A stretch of DNA of 64,000 bases from Cucumis sativus (taxonomy: Eukaryota > Streptophyta > Magnoliopsida > Cucurbitales > Cucurbitaceae), in NCBI RefSeq assembly GCF_000004075.3, contig NC_026659.2, forward strand, positions 21,284,272-21,348,271. The letters run 5' to 3'. A model generated the notes under the pieces. It had not been told where the DNA came from and made no database searches. It saw only the letters and a program-made list of their open reading frames with translations. Position 1 is the first letter of the stretch. Every line of letters begins with the position of its first letter. The position numbers and the translations under genes are program-made. This document shows positions 14,069 through 26,690 of this stretch, in pieces.

Positions 14069-15198
14069 TCAAGTAGTACTGAAAATAAAATTATTGTCTG
14101 CAAAAACCCATTAAGAATATTTCAGGTAAAGGAGGAAGAGATAGAGAGAGAGAGAGGTTCATGTGTCTTAAGTTCAACAACCAATTGTCCCCCTTTGAGA
14201 CAAAAAGCTTATTAAAGATTATTAACTATCAAAATGAATTATATAAACGTATCAATTACAAAAGCAGAATATTGAAAAGCTTACTTTGTCTTCCCGTGAT
14301 TTCTAGGTTCCTCAATCTCTCTGCTTCCTGAATACGGTAACAGTACATTTTAATAAGCTTTAGAAGTGATTAAAAGAAAATTAAAAGCAAAGGAAACAAA
14401 TGTAAGTGTGTGAAAGAGAATAAATTTGCAGCATAATCAAAAGAACAAGAGAGTATTATAAGAAGTACTTCTCAAATAGCTACATAAAACTTTTATAGAA
14501 AACAAAAAACCAAAAACCAGTAGCCTCCCATTCCCATGCTTACATAATTACATAGGGTCTTTTTATCCATAACTGAAAACAATTCCGTTTTTCCACCAAA
14601 GCCAACAAAAAATATGTTCTAAAAGAGAAAAAAACTGATAAGAAGAACCAACTAAAAACCAGCAGATTCATCGTCCAGTTCCATAAATGATAAGAAATGG
14701 ACCATTCGGATAAATAAATATAACACAGCAAGTAATCAACCTGTGAAGAAAACACCATTTCTAACACCTTATTTCTGGTCAGCAATCATTGGAGTAAAAG
14801 AAAAAAAAAAGAATTAAAAGGAAAACAAACATAAAGTAATTCATTAATGAAGGCATCAACATGCTGTCATAATATCAGATTTATGGTTAGAATAGCAATT
14901 CCAGTACACAACTTACAAATTCCCAGCAACAACAATAAAACAAAATCATTGAAACGCCATAAAAAGCATAACCCACTTGAATATCAAAAGCAACAAAAAC
15001 AAAAAAGCAAACCCAGAAACGTAATCATTGAATTTGATTTAAATAGTAACAAAAAAAAAAAAAAAACAGAGAAAGCAAACCCAGAAATCAAACAAACATA
15101 AGACAAAGAAGGAAATTCAAACCTTCCTTCAAAACCCTTCTCATAAAAAAGCTGATCTTAGGCTTTCCTGATAACCCACCACACAAAACTTCCATCAT
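14069..15198 (-). promoter_or_regulatory. 5' exons of the TRM-like gene with a 42-codon uORF or alternative N-terminus
   Basis: Two likely upstream exons are bounded by consensus sites: 15198-15123 (tgcag acceptor, begins exactly with ATGATGGAAG, ends GAAG|GT) and 14327-14285 (43 nt, ttcag to AAA|gt). Spliced to the acceptor before 14078, they read MMEVLCGGLSGKPK... and stop at TGA 14071-14069, a 42-codon uORF ahead of the main ATG at 14021. If the 43-nt exon is skipped and the acceptor ending TAG at 14035-14033 is used, the first exon joins the main frame and adds 29 residues before MEPRQ. Exon boundaries come from sequence only. Confidence 0.45.
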
Positions 15199-15204
15199 CT
15201 GCAA

Positions 15205-17580
15205 CAAAACCAACAACAAAAGAGAAAACTAAAGAACCCTCCAGATAATTCTTAAGAGCCACCACTAGATCAAGTCGAAACCCACTTCCTAAATTTGCTG
15301 GTATGAACAAGAAAGCGAACAAACCAGCCAAGTGGGCAAAGCAAAACGCAACTGAATCGAAAGAATTTCAAGTCAAACAGTAATTGAAAAAGTTTGCTTA
15401 TAAATTATAGTGAAAAAAGAGAGAAACCCATAAAGAGAGGTCGGTAGAGGAAATCTGGAAGATGGGTACTCGATGATTTTGGTTGCTAAACAATACTGAA
15501 AGTTGAGGGAAAGGAAAGAGGCGCGATGGAGAAAGGAAGATGGGGGAGAAAATGATGGGATATATGAAATAACAGTGTGAAAGTTTAGGAAATTGATGTA
15601 TTTTGGGTATTTTTTCGATATCTTTTTCTCTGAATTTCTGATTGTCGTATTCGGATTCAGAAAATTACGCGCCAACTTATGCATTTACGTTTGTCAGCAA
15701 CTGCACAATCCTCCTTCACAGTTCATCTCAACTTTTTTTTCTTTCCAATTTTATATTTCTTTGCCTTTTTTCTTTTCTTTAAGAATAATAAAAATAAACA
15801 ATAATCACTCAAATAACAAATATTAATGCAAATTTAATTTTAGAATATTCTTTCCAAACAATAAGAATTTCGGTATACAAAATTATATACATATATATAT
15901 ATAGTTGACCATTTATTTTAATTATACAATGTAAAGGAAGGTTAATATATATATATATCAAATAAATAAGAACAAAAACCTAAAAATTGGGATGTCGGGA
16001 ATCTCCAAAACTCTTTTGATGCTATTGAGCATCCTAAGATATAAAAGAAAATCTTCAAGATATCTTACAATACTACAACGTAGTTTGGATGTCCAGAACT
16101 CGTTGAAAATTTAGAAAGTTACACATACCAAAATATTGAAACTATTTACAAAATATAGTAAATTTATCAACTTTTTTATATCTAATTTGAAAATTTTGCT
16201 ATATTTTATAGTTAGATTTTTTTTGGTGCAATTCATAACAATTTCTCTATAATTTGATCTTTACAATCTTATAAAATCTGTATAGATAATTCTATATGAA
16301 TTATTTACAGACTATTTTATGAACTTTGTATCAAGGTATAATGATTAATTATGGAATTTTATCGAATCATATCGACCAAAGTTTATATATTTTCACAATT
16401 TACAAGAGCAAATCTTCAATTTTAACCATTTTTCTTTTATTATGATTTCACTGTGAATTTTTAGTTGAACTCTAAAAATAAGACTTTTTTTTAATTATGT
16501 TAAATTAAAGACATCAATCCGTAATTTAAGCTTGTATTTATCCAATCCGTAATCAAAATTGGTGTGATCATAATGAGATTCTATCGATCAATCATAATAG
16601 CCAAGATTATTTCAACTACAAACTTAATTAGATAACTTGTGATCACATTTATTTAGATATTTACAAACGTAATACGATCATAATTGTGGCTATTTCCTTT
16701 GGATTGTCGATACCATTTTCCTCTCAATATCAATTGATAACGTCTGTAACAATAGTTATAACATCCCAACCTTAGAATTTGAAATCTGAATTCAACACCT
16801 AATTAAATATCCAACATTCTTTTAGCATCCTCTACGATTTGGGTACATCATCTTTGTTTTCCCTCAATCACCATACAAACCAACATCGAGTCTTTCCATT
16901 ATATTTTTTTCCATTCACATGCTCATAGAAAAATTCACAAAGGAATAAGGACAAGACAGACGTCTAAATTGGGAAATTTTTAAAAAGAAAGGTTCACATT
17001 ATAGATTGCTATAATTAGTAACTTTTAATTATTTTCTAATGATATACATTTATATCTCCAAAATTTATTTAATTAAGACGTGATCTCAATTCATCCATAT
17101 ACCCCTTCATAAATTGATCAAAACGTTACAATAACAATAACTATGGTGCATTCATAACTCTCCCAATATAAGAATAACAACATTTGCAAGGGTAATAACA
17201 TCAACAACATACCTAATCAAATTAGACCTACCTTTTCGATTACATTTTAGACAACAACACATTAATTATTTGTTAATTTTTATAAATATAACAAAACACC
17301 AAAATATTTGCAGCTCGTGTAGTAAAATAAAAAAACCTAGAAAGTCGATAAAATATTTTCATAAATTTTTTATTTGTCTTTGATATTGTGGATGATTCGT
17401 CACTTTTTTTCTTTCTTCATCTTCTCTTTCTTTCTTCCATTTGCAATACAAGTGTTGGAGTAAAACGATGAGAACAATGAATTGTAGGCAATAATAGTTA
17501 TTTATTCTTCTTAGATAGACAAAGATGGTGGAATATAACAATATTTACATTTTGATTTTGGCTTTTTTTTGTTTTGTTTT
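15205..17580. other. Promoter region of the TRM-like gene and AT-rich intergenic DNA
   Basis: At least one further non-coding 5' exon of the TRM-like gene probably lies between about 15220 and 15540, since the exon at 15198 begins directly after an acceptor. Short AT microsatellites occur near 15890 and 15945. From 15,600 to 17,580 I see no gene. At about 16140-16215 there is a partial repeat with a ttttgctatattttata word. Confidence 0.5.
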
Positions 17581-17583
17581 CCC

Positions 17584-17679
17584 TCATGAAAATTCTTCAT
17601 CACTTTCATCTGATGTTTCATTATCTTGTTCTTCATCTTCATCTACTACTTCTTCTTGTCCATCTTTATCTTCATCTGT
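17584..17679 (-). pseudogene. Orphan acidic terminal exon
   Basis: On the minus strand, an acceptor (ACATTCAG) is followed by 31 codons and a TGA. The peptide is almost entirely acidic (it begins TDEDKDGQEEVVDEDEEQ and ends SDESDEEFS), like the tail of a chromatin, ribosome-biogenesis or transposase protein. No upstream coding exon is recognisable, and the next 400 bp upstream is tandem repeat. I read it as a stranded last exon or transposon-carried fragment. Chance low-complexity GAA/GAT sequence is the alternative. Confidence 0.3.
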
Positions 17680-17689
17680 CTGAATGTAT

Positions 17690-18110
17690 AAAAGAAAACG
17701 TTGTCAAAAGGATTGTGCAAGAAAATATAAACGATCGTGCAAGAAAAAACAAACACTTGCGTCGTTTACAATTGCTAACACGATCATTTAGCATGACCAA
17801 CACAACTGTTTAAATTTGAAGTCATTTTCCACCGTTTAAAAAAAAAACTACACAATCACGTGGATAGGATATAAACGATCGTTTACCATAGTCAACACGA
17901 TTGTTTATAGCATGGCCAACACACGATTGTTTCTATTTGAAGCTTTTTTTCTATCATTTAAAAATAACTACACAATCATGTGAATATAATATAAACAATC
18001 GTTTAGCATGACCAACACACGATCGTTTAGACTTGAAGCATTTTTTCAACAATTAAAAAAAAAACCTACACGATCATGTATGATACGTATCATGATCGTT
18101 TAAAAGAAGA
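17690..18110. repeat. Degenerate tandem array rich in ACGATCGT palindromes
   Basis: About three diverged units of roughly 100-120 bp (about 17784-17880, 17881-18000 and 18001-18103) share the order: gtttagcatgaccaacac, (a)cgatcgttt, a ttgaagc word, an A-rich run, ctacac(a/g)atcatgt, and a return to ataaacgatc. The 8-bp palindrome acgatcgt and one-base variants recur at least eight times. There is no coding potential. It is a local satellite or the internal repeats of a transposon. Confidence 0.75.
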
Positions 18111-18639
18111 ATTACATGTGCACATGTGGCAGATTAACCGCATGTTGATTAAGACATTTTCTATATTTTTCATTGTAGGTCGTCTCTAAGCTTTTTTCAT
18201 TTTCAAAATTATTCTATAGCGTAAATATTTTCGAAAAAACCCCTAAATTATTTTATATTTGTTAAATCTCAGCTACAAAAAAAGAAAAAAAAAAATTGTT
18301 TTGAGTTGACTAGGTCAATGAGTGGGTGAGGTAGCTAACCTAATGGAAAATTGTTATATGGAGTAAACATTATAGAAAAAGAGTAGTGGAAATGAATAAT
18401 GAAAATGATACCTTATAATTAATATTCGGATATGATTTGTCGCATCACATGTTCATGCATTACCCTTTGACCTATAAACTTATGAGGCCCTCTTTTCTTT
18501 TCTTTTCTTTTCTTCTCTTTTAGTCTTTAAATAATAATATCAATTATTCATTCTTTTAATTATTATAAATATTATTATTAGAAAAACACCTAAATCCACT
18601 CTACATTTTGTCTTATTCATATTCTAATATATATTATAT

Positions 18640-18675
<36 letters not shown>

Positions 18676-21600
18676 TTATTTATTGATTCTAATTCTAATA
18701 ATTTTAACATAAAAATATTAGGGTTTGATTATGATTTGTTAGTAGAGGAAAATTAAATATTATATATAACATTTTATTTAATAACTTTCTTGGTTTACTA
18801 AGTTTGTCTATATAAATTCATTTAAGCACGTAACTATATTTTATATATTTTATATATTCATTCTCCAAGATCCTTCTAATTTATGTGTGATTATATTTAT
18901 ATATAGATTTTGTGTATAAATTTGCTTTTGAAGACCAATAAATAAACATTATTTAAGTTATACTCTAATTTTAAGTGAAATCAACTAAAAAGTTTAGTAT
19001 TTAAATTAGAAACATTTTTTAAAATAGTAAAATAAATTAAAATATTTACGAGCTATAGCGAAATTTGGATTCTATCACTATAGCATATCAATGACTATAA
19101 GTGATAGAATTTGTTATTGTTTAAAAAAATTTCCTTTAAATTATGATACAGTTATTAATTTAGTTTTAATTGATATAACTCGAAATATTAGATGTTTATA
19201 TAATTGTCGAACAAAATTATAAAACATTTCTAAAGAAGACATTCAAAACTCTCCAAACGACAAACGCTCGTTGTTAAGATGTTACTGTAAAACAAACACG
19301 ATAATCTAGATGTTCACTTCATGTGAATCTAAGATGTAAGTGAAACAAATGGTCTCTTCAAGATTTACACATAATTTATTTTGGTTAAAATATATTTGGA
19401 AATTTTTTATCTACTCTTCTTTCAACTCTAGATTTAAATAACTTCATATTTATGGTCAATTTTTAAATAACACTGTTGCAATCATAGTGCGTTGGTAAAT
19501 TTGTTTTGTAAAGTTGAACTTGGGTTGATTTTGATGGAGTGTGGTTGGTGATCGGGTCCGAGAATTGAATGTGGAATGAAGAAGAAATTTTGGACTGAGT
19601 CTACTAATCATGGAGAATTCTCTCCAACCATCCAGAATTTAAAATTTTGAAGGATAACTACTTTAATTTATTTAATAGAGTTCTCTTGTGTTTGGGCTTG
19701 GTTAACCTATGAATCTGACTTTAGGGCCCGTGTAGTTAAGATTTGGGCCTTAATTAGTATTTGGACTAAATTAAAACTAATTTTTGGGCTCAAAATTAGA
19801 CCAAAACAAGTAATTTGATTTATTATTAATAATCATCAAACAATTTATATCTTTTTAATTTAGAATCTATATATTATTTTAATTAGTCTCAAATTTAATT
19901 ATTTGAGCTTTCATTGCTTACTTAGAAATAAATGACAATTTGCTATTGATCAAGTATTTCTCTTTACTACAAACCAATGCAATCGTGATAAAAGAGTTTA
20001 TTGATGTGGTTTATATGGAATTTCTGATAGATAAACAGTAATATTTTGATATTTTTTAATAAATATTTTAATTTATTTTCTATATTTGAAAATAGATCTA
20101 GTTTTAAAAAACAAAATAATGATTCATATTTTCAATTTAGAAAAATACAAAACTTTTTTAAAAAGAGAAACCAACAATCTTCAAATAAAGCACTAGAAAA
20201 ACAATTTTTTTTTTTAAAAAAAATCTACATTGGGTTTATTTAATAAGATGATATCATATAATAGAAAGCAATGACTCATTTCTGATAACTGATACAATTA
20301 CAGAACATGGAGATATGGTTCAAAGTAAAATGGATAAATGGTGGAAAGTTAGAGAAAAGAAAATGATGGTGTGGATGATCCCAAGTAATAATTTTATAAG
20401 AGATAGGAATTGGGTACAAATATGGGTAGATATATGGGCGATTCATGAAGTATCTAAATTTTGATTTCATGGAAAATGGATAGGCTAAAGTAAGGGTTGC
20501 AACCACATTCTTTTTTTTGAGTGCAGAGAGCAATCAAGAGTGTGAGAAAGAGAGGGAGAGAGCAAGTGAGACTGAGATATGAGAGACAATGAGTGATTTT
20601 GGGATAATGAGAATACCGAGAACGACACAAATTGACAGTGAAACTTTGGTGTTTTGAGTGAGACTGAACAACGATTTGAGCAAGAGCGAGAGTGTGATGT
20701 CGATTTTGAGCGACATGAGTAGAGCGAGACTCTTTTATGTGTGCACGCCAGTGTATTTTGGTAATTGGTAATGAAGTTTTAACTTATATAGTATAAGTTC
20801 AATTACATGCAAAGTTTAAAATTGTCAAAAAAAATATTTCACGTTCAACTTCAAATTTTACATAAAAGTAAGGTTCAAATGACTAACACTATTCATCATT
20901 ATGGATAATATTATTAAAAAATAGAAGAAACTGTAATCACATAAATATGAAATCAATCAAAATAGTTTCTTTAATTTGTTGTGAGATATTAATGATATGA
21001 GATTGGATTTATTTAATGTGAGATATTATATATTTATTTTTTTTAATTATAAATATTTGCTTTATTTTTCTTTTACATAAAAATTCTATTTATTTTTATT
21101 TTTTTATTGTCATTGTTATGTGTTTTATATATTTTTGTTCTTTTTTTTATTCCTATGTTTTTATTTTGATAAAAGTTTTTGTACAAATATGGACGTTTTT
21201 ATTTTATTTTATTTTTTATTCTATAAATTATATGGTTTGTGAAAAATATACCGTAATTTTTTTTTGTTGATAAACATATTGAAAAATAAGAATATACATT
21301 TCATATATTATTTGGTTTAATTATTAATTTTAATTATATACCATGTTTATATTAACCGTTATAAATTTTTATTAAGTTACATAATAATAAAATACATACT
21401 TTTACATACTTTCTCATGTATATAAATGTATATTTAATTGTTTTATATATATATACATCATATTGTATAATAACTAACCGTAATAATGTTCTATATAAAA
21501 CATGATATACTCTGAAGACATAATTAATCAAATCCAACAATATAACATTTAATATATTCGTTTTACACACTATATATATCGAGTTTTTCGTATGCTAACA

Positions 21601-22560
21601 TGTATTAAATATGTAGTTTCAAATTTACTTCAACGAATCATATAAAAAATATAATGTGTTAATTTAGAAATAAAACTTTAAATATAAAAATAATACTATC
21701 ACATCAATACAATATATCCAGCTGCAATTCAACGAAAATTATGAACAATATATATGATTGATTTAGAAAATTATTGTGTAACTCTTGATATGACGTCAGT
21801 TAATAGACGTATACTGCAAAGTTGGTCATACCTGAAAAAATAAAAAATATATATCACTGTAACATATTATAATGAACAGAATTAACGTATAATATACTTT
21901 GGTGTATAATGAAGAAACAAGTTAACCGAAACCAACTTCATATACAATTTTGAAATGATCTTTAAATATATGAAAATTGTTGCAAATTGGAGGTAATATA
22001 ATCATTATAAATTAAAACTATATTCCTCTCAAAATGAACAAAATTAATCTTTGTTAATGTAAGAAACAAATCAATTAAAATACCTAAAAATCCATTGTAA
22101 TAATCATTCCAAAAATAAATTCCAATGTGTATTTGAGACAAAAAAAAAAAAAAAACGTTACATACTGTGTAACTCTTGATACAAAATACTCATTTCGATA
22201 ACAAAAAAGCAACGTTATATAGAATAATAACAGTGCATAATATGGAAGATACAAAAAAATATGAACTCACCAGAAAATTTGATGAAGATGAACCACAAAG
22301 GAATACAAGACCTGACACGAAGAAGAAAAAATGAACTAATAGTGAGCTTAATTGAAATACTGTAGATAATATATTTGTTAATTAAATTCAAAATAAGATT
22401 TTCCTAATTGTATGCCATATGTATCATAATTAAATCGGATTACTAATAAATGGAAATAAATAAATTAAATTTAAAAATTAATAATAAAAATAGGTAAGTT
22501 TTAATATCCCTAACAAATGCAGTCGAAAACATTGATGGTTATATTTTTTAAATTAGGATA
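18111..22560. other. Gene-poor AT-rich region
   Basis: An AT microsatellite lies at about 18630-18673, and 19030-19130 holds a half copy of the palindromic repeat family (tatcactatagca). A purine-rich block of gaga/gagcgaga words spans 20520-20740. From 21,300 to 22,400 the sequence is AT-rich with scattered exon-like fragments (for example near 22255-22335), but no continuous coding sequence can be assembled. Confidence 0.5.
18630..18673. repeat. (TA)n microsatellite
   Basis: An almost pure TA/AT run lies here, preceded by a short ttatattatatata spacer. Confidence 0.85.
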
Positions 22561-22564
22561 ATTA

Positions 22565-22825
22565 TAATGGATGGCAATTTCAGAAATAATAATTAAGGAT
22601 ATAGCAACATTTTAAAAAAATTGCAAATATAGCAAAACTATCGCTGATAGCTAGTATCACTGATAGACTCGTATGATCTATCGGTTGTAGACCAATTTTT
22701 ATAACATGGTCTATTAGATTGATAAAATTTGACAAATTTTGCTATATTTACAATTTTTTAAAAATGTTGCTATATACTTAATTATTTTAAATTTAATTGC
22801 TAAATTTGCAACTATCTCTTTAAAT
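22565..22825. repeat. Palindromic MITE-like repeat, copy 2
   Basis: The left arm reads atagcaacattttaaaaaaa, then tgcaaatatagcaaaa; the right arm reads ttttgctatatttaca, then aaaaatgttgctatat. The arms are long near-perfect inverted repeats around a core with tatcactgatagactcgta. This is the best preserved palindrome of the family in the window, pointing to a foldback or MITE element. Confidence 0.75.
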
Positions 22826-22829
22826 TAAT

Positions 22830-24212
22830 GATAAGGTCAAATCCGTTCATATAAGACATTTATCAAATACTGTAGCCAAATTAGGTCATTTCTCTAAACT
22901 TTTCTTTGACATTTTCTCCCCAATTTTTGGGTCATTCATCCAACACAGTCCCAACTGCTCAAAATAAAAACTAAAAAGAAGAAAAAGCAAACGTACAACC
23001 AACAGCTTAATCTCTTTTTTTTCCTTTTTACAGATTTGGCATATCACCGTAGTCTATTATGTATCCCACATCTATACCTGTGTCAACAAATTTGAGTTCA
23101 TAACCTAAATATGCCTCGAAGAGTTTTGGGATGCATCAAACATATGCATGAGCCCGACTACTTGATATGCCTTCCTCAACTTCAAAACAGACTGCCATTT
23201 GTTATGTATTGTATTATGTATAGATAATGAACATGAAAAACTGATTCCAAAATCATTCCCATAAGTGTTTATCATATTTCCTACGCCAATCCAAACAACC
23301 TAGTCCCCATCAATATCACACTAATTACCATCTCAAAAGTTTCTTGACTTCAACAATTATATTATCGAACTGAACAAACAAAATCATATAATTACAATGT
23401 AATCTAGTCACACATAAGAGACAATTCACATATGGAAAATTAAAAAAAAAAAGAAAAAAAAAAGCCATAGGATATAGGAGTATTGAGTCAATTATATCAG
23501 AATCATAAACAGAACTACATGGGCCATATGGCAGAATCTTGTGGTGTGGGGTTCTAAAGAGTATCGATGTAGATATGGGCTTGTCCCACATAAAGCCCAA
23601 GAGTATTGTTTTCCAGCAGGTATATTCACCGCAAGTATCACGTTATCCAGTGGAACAAACTAGAGAAGGGGCAGGGTATATCTACTATCTATTGACTAAT
23701 GGACCCGTGACTGAAAGAAAGCCATATAATATCGCCTTCACTCACCTAGAAAAAAGTTCACGATTTGAAACAAGAATAGACCAAGTAGTCCCCCACATGA
23801 ATATTTGCTTCATTTATTGTTCAATGCAAGAGGTTTCCCTTGCACTAATAAGACAAAAGCGAGAAAACAAAAAACAAAGGAAAAAACCCCTCTCCCTATG
23901 TAGAATGAAGCATTAAACTTTGTAGATAAAGCAACATCCAATGACTATTTTCCAATTGATATCTTCAAGTAAATGTACATTGACATGGCACAATATGATT
24001 GGTCAAGGAAGCACAGAACTATTTTTGTAGCAACTAGGGGGAATATTACTATAGCTTGGGGACCATGGACTCCATTCTCATTTCCGTATGTGATAGAAAA
24101 TTATTCGTGGGGACCTCAAACATAAATCTCAATGTGAGTTTGTCTGATTGTGATGATGAGAGTTTTGAAGTACGAACCAGAACTCAGAGGTAAGATCGTT
24201 GTCATGGCAGGC
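22830..24212. other. 3' flank of the RPGE-like gene; no gene recognised
   Basis: The last few hundred bases before 24212 are probably 3' UTR of the minus-strand gene. An open frame on the plus strand (23539-23916, 125 codons) covers a moderately complex segment, but it has no recognisable domain and runs into a Lys-rich low-complexity end. I do not call it a gene. Confidence 0.4.
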
Positions 24213-25105
24213 TTAGTTTTTAGGGTCCCCTTTGCCGGAATCCGATATCATCTTTTGGATCATTTGGCTTGTCTCTTCCTCGGACATTCTGTCACTGTTG
24301 TTATGAGATTGTGCATATGCCTCAAAGAATTCCTTGTTTTCCTTCTCTAATTCATTCCATACTGTGTATTACAAAGAAACCAGACATATTAATGTTGGAA
24401 GATGTAGGTTATTCGTAAAATATAAATATATCAAGCAGTTGTATATGTTTGATGAGATGGAGGAACAAATAAAGAGAGTCAGGAAATGGTTGGCCATCAT
24501 TTCATCTTAGTACAACTTCAGAAACTTGCAACTCAAGTTTTTAAAAGCATTATTGAAATTTGAACTATGTACTTGACTGAAAAAAAGGCTACTTTACACC
24601 TAAGATAACAAATATACTCTATTTAATCACCTGGTGATTCCTTGTACCGAACTCCAACTGAATGAGATCATGCATGATCAACAATAGCATGATGCTTTTG
24701 GTTTTCACAGTTGAGTTTCCGAGTGTCATGATTTCTAAAGGAGTGATCTTTGAAGTCAAAACCCATTTAACAGTATCAAAATATAGTTATTTTATGCCCA
24801 TCGAAGTCAAAGACATGGTTTATTCAAGTACGGCTGTCATCATGATTATATCTATTGCTTGAAGATAGAGTTTACCTGTTGACGTGATGATAGGTTTAAT
24901 ATCTGCATGTTTAGAGAGGGCATCCATGCATTCTTCTTTTGTCATGTGGAAGATCAGACACTTCTCTATCAGGTGCTGCACCTACAGCAAAAAAATTCCC
25001 AGAAATATTAATGCAAATGGAATGGATTTAAATCATAAAATGAAAATAACCAAACCGAAAATTTCCAAGTACCATATGCATGTACGAAGAAGAAGAATCT
25101 GCCAT
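24213..25105 (-). CDS. Plant protein 1589 family (TIGR01589), RPGE-like
   Basis: Three exons, 25105-25073, 24981-24876 and 24361-24213, join in phase to give 95 aa. Exon 1 encodes only MADSSSSYMHM. The conserved block follows: VQHLIEKCLIFHMTKEE, then ITSTVWNELEKENKEFF at about 46-62, then a loosely conserved acidic/Gln tail (MSEEETSQMIQKMISDS). This matches the plant-specific ~57-residue TIGR01589 domain. In Arabidopsis, family members RPGE1/RPGE2 bind GLK1 and block its DNA binding, lowering photosynthetic gene expression in shade. Whether this copy does the same is inference; other members have no known role. Two CACGTG G-boxes sit 194 and 292 bp upstream of the ATG. No transit peptide or membrane segment is visible. 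Confidence 0.88.
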
Positions 25106-25298
25106 GTTTTATAATCAGAAAACTTCTGATATCCTACTGCTTGAGCAAAGAAAAATGAGATATCTGATATAGAGAGAAAGAGAGTTGATGCTTGTAAGTG
25201 ATCAACTCATATGGGGAGCTACAGCTATAGCATTATAATAATTAGCCAAACTAGTGTTTAAATAAGTGCAGGGACAAGGTAGGTGGGTCCAGCAGTCC

Positions 25299-25402
25299 CA
25301 CGTGAGAGATGGGTGATCATTGGTTGGGAAGAGATTAGAAGAGATTTGTGAATGAGAATATCTTTGTCTCTCTATGCGTCATCAGAGACTCCAATCCACG
25401 TG
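25299..25402 (-). promoter_or_regulatory. Two CACGTG G-boxes upstream of the RPGE-like gene
   Basis: Perfect palindromic G-boxes lie at 25299-25304 and 25397-25402, 98 bp apart, upstream of the ATG at 25105. CACGTG is the core bound by PIF/HY5-type bHLH and bZIP factors. For an RPGE-like gene this fits light or shade control, which remains an inference. Confidence 0.55.
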
Positions 25403-25409
25403 ACTGGGG

Positions 25410-26690
25410 CCAGAGCAACTCAAGAATTCTCCATGCAGACAAAACTTATTACCTCTAGCAACAAGGTGGAATCCTCCAATAGTGTAGCCAAACTAGTCAT
25501 TTGGCTACTCTCTCCCTCATCACTATTTAGAAAGCGCCACTTACTCACATTGGAGGCCCATTTTCAAGTCCTTCCAATGAATAAAAATAGTTATTTTTCT
25601 GGAGTTGCCGTGCTCTAATTGGTTGTTGCTTCTACCACATTGTCAACACTGCTGTTATTCAAAACGAACTTATGTTTACTAACTGCCACCAGATTGAGCA
25701 TAATTGCAAATGCCTGTCAAGATACAGATTCAAATTCATTGCAGATTCAGGATGATAAAACGTAAGGTTTTTCAAAATGGAAGCAGTTTAATGAAAAAAG
25801 GAACAAACTGCACAATATTATCTTCGAGGGTGTCAAGAGGGGAAAGAAAAACAGATGCAGTTCTCGATCTAATACATTCAAAATTAGAAAATTCATTTGA
25901 ACATAAAGAAATTGATTCTTGTCATCTCTCCTAGTTCCCGATTTCTCATTTTTCCTTAAGCATACAAAGTTTGAGTTTTCTATCTTTCGAGAATCATATA
26001 ACTTATTAAAATGGTGATCCACAGATTGAAATATGAAGTATTCTTTTCTAAGGTTAGAGTATAGTGCATGATAATAGAACTTCATTATCATAGGTACCAC
26101 ATAATTTGCCAGACTGACCCCATCAACTTTTGGAGTTCAATGAAGTTTGTCCTTTTTTGCTATGGTTCATGAACCAACGCCATCATGCTGGAAGGTGAAC
26201 AATTAGTCTGTCATAAATATATAAGAAAATAAAATGAGAGAAGGCAAACGCCAAAGCTGCACGATATTTTGATACAAATGAATAACAGAAGTAATAAAAC
26301 ATCAATGATCTTGAAGAAATTGGCCTATTTCAAAAAGGAAATGGAAGGAAGAAATTTACCCCTTTCTTCAATGATATCAGCATGGCAATTTTTACCTCCA
26401 CAATCCATTTCTTCCAACATTTAACATTTCTTCAAATTATATTCATCTCAGTCGTTCAATAACACCAAGATTTTGGCAACTTTTAGAACAGAGATGAAAA
26501 TCCAAATGGGATCAGTTCCCTCTGGTGGGCCGTAAATCCTTCCTCTAGAAATTACTAAATTGAGAGATTGACACCACTCCACTCCAAGGCTCACGTGAAA
26601 AGAAATATGTAGCAAATAATGTTTCAACATCAAAGCCACGTCAAGAACCCACTGTCTAAGATTAGAAATCATAACCTTTTGGACCTTTTA
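25410..26690. other. Distal promoter and unassigned sequence
   Basis: This stretch has more normal composition than the surrounding AT-rich DNA but no recognisable coding exon. A 74-codon frame on the minus strand (26672-26448) and a 117-codon frame (26100-25747) lack domains, splice support and codon bias. Confidence 0.4.

Noticed and set aside
17690-18110. CRISPR-like regular repeats
   Set aside because: Plant nuclear DNA; the units are degenerate tandem repeats without unique spacers.
23539-23916. 125-codon plus-strand frame
   Set aside because: No recognisable family, Lys-rich low-complexity end, and no supporting exon structure; described only as an unassigned stretch.
24150-25114. Plus-strand frames across the RPGE-like gene
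   Set aside because: Shadows; the minus strand gives three in-phase exons with a recognised domain.
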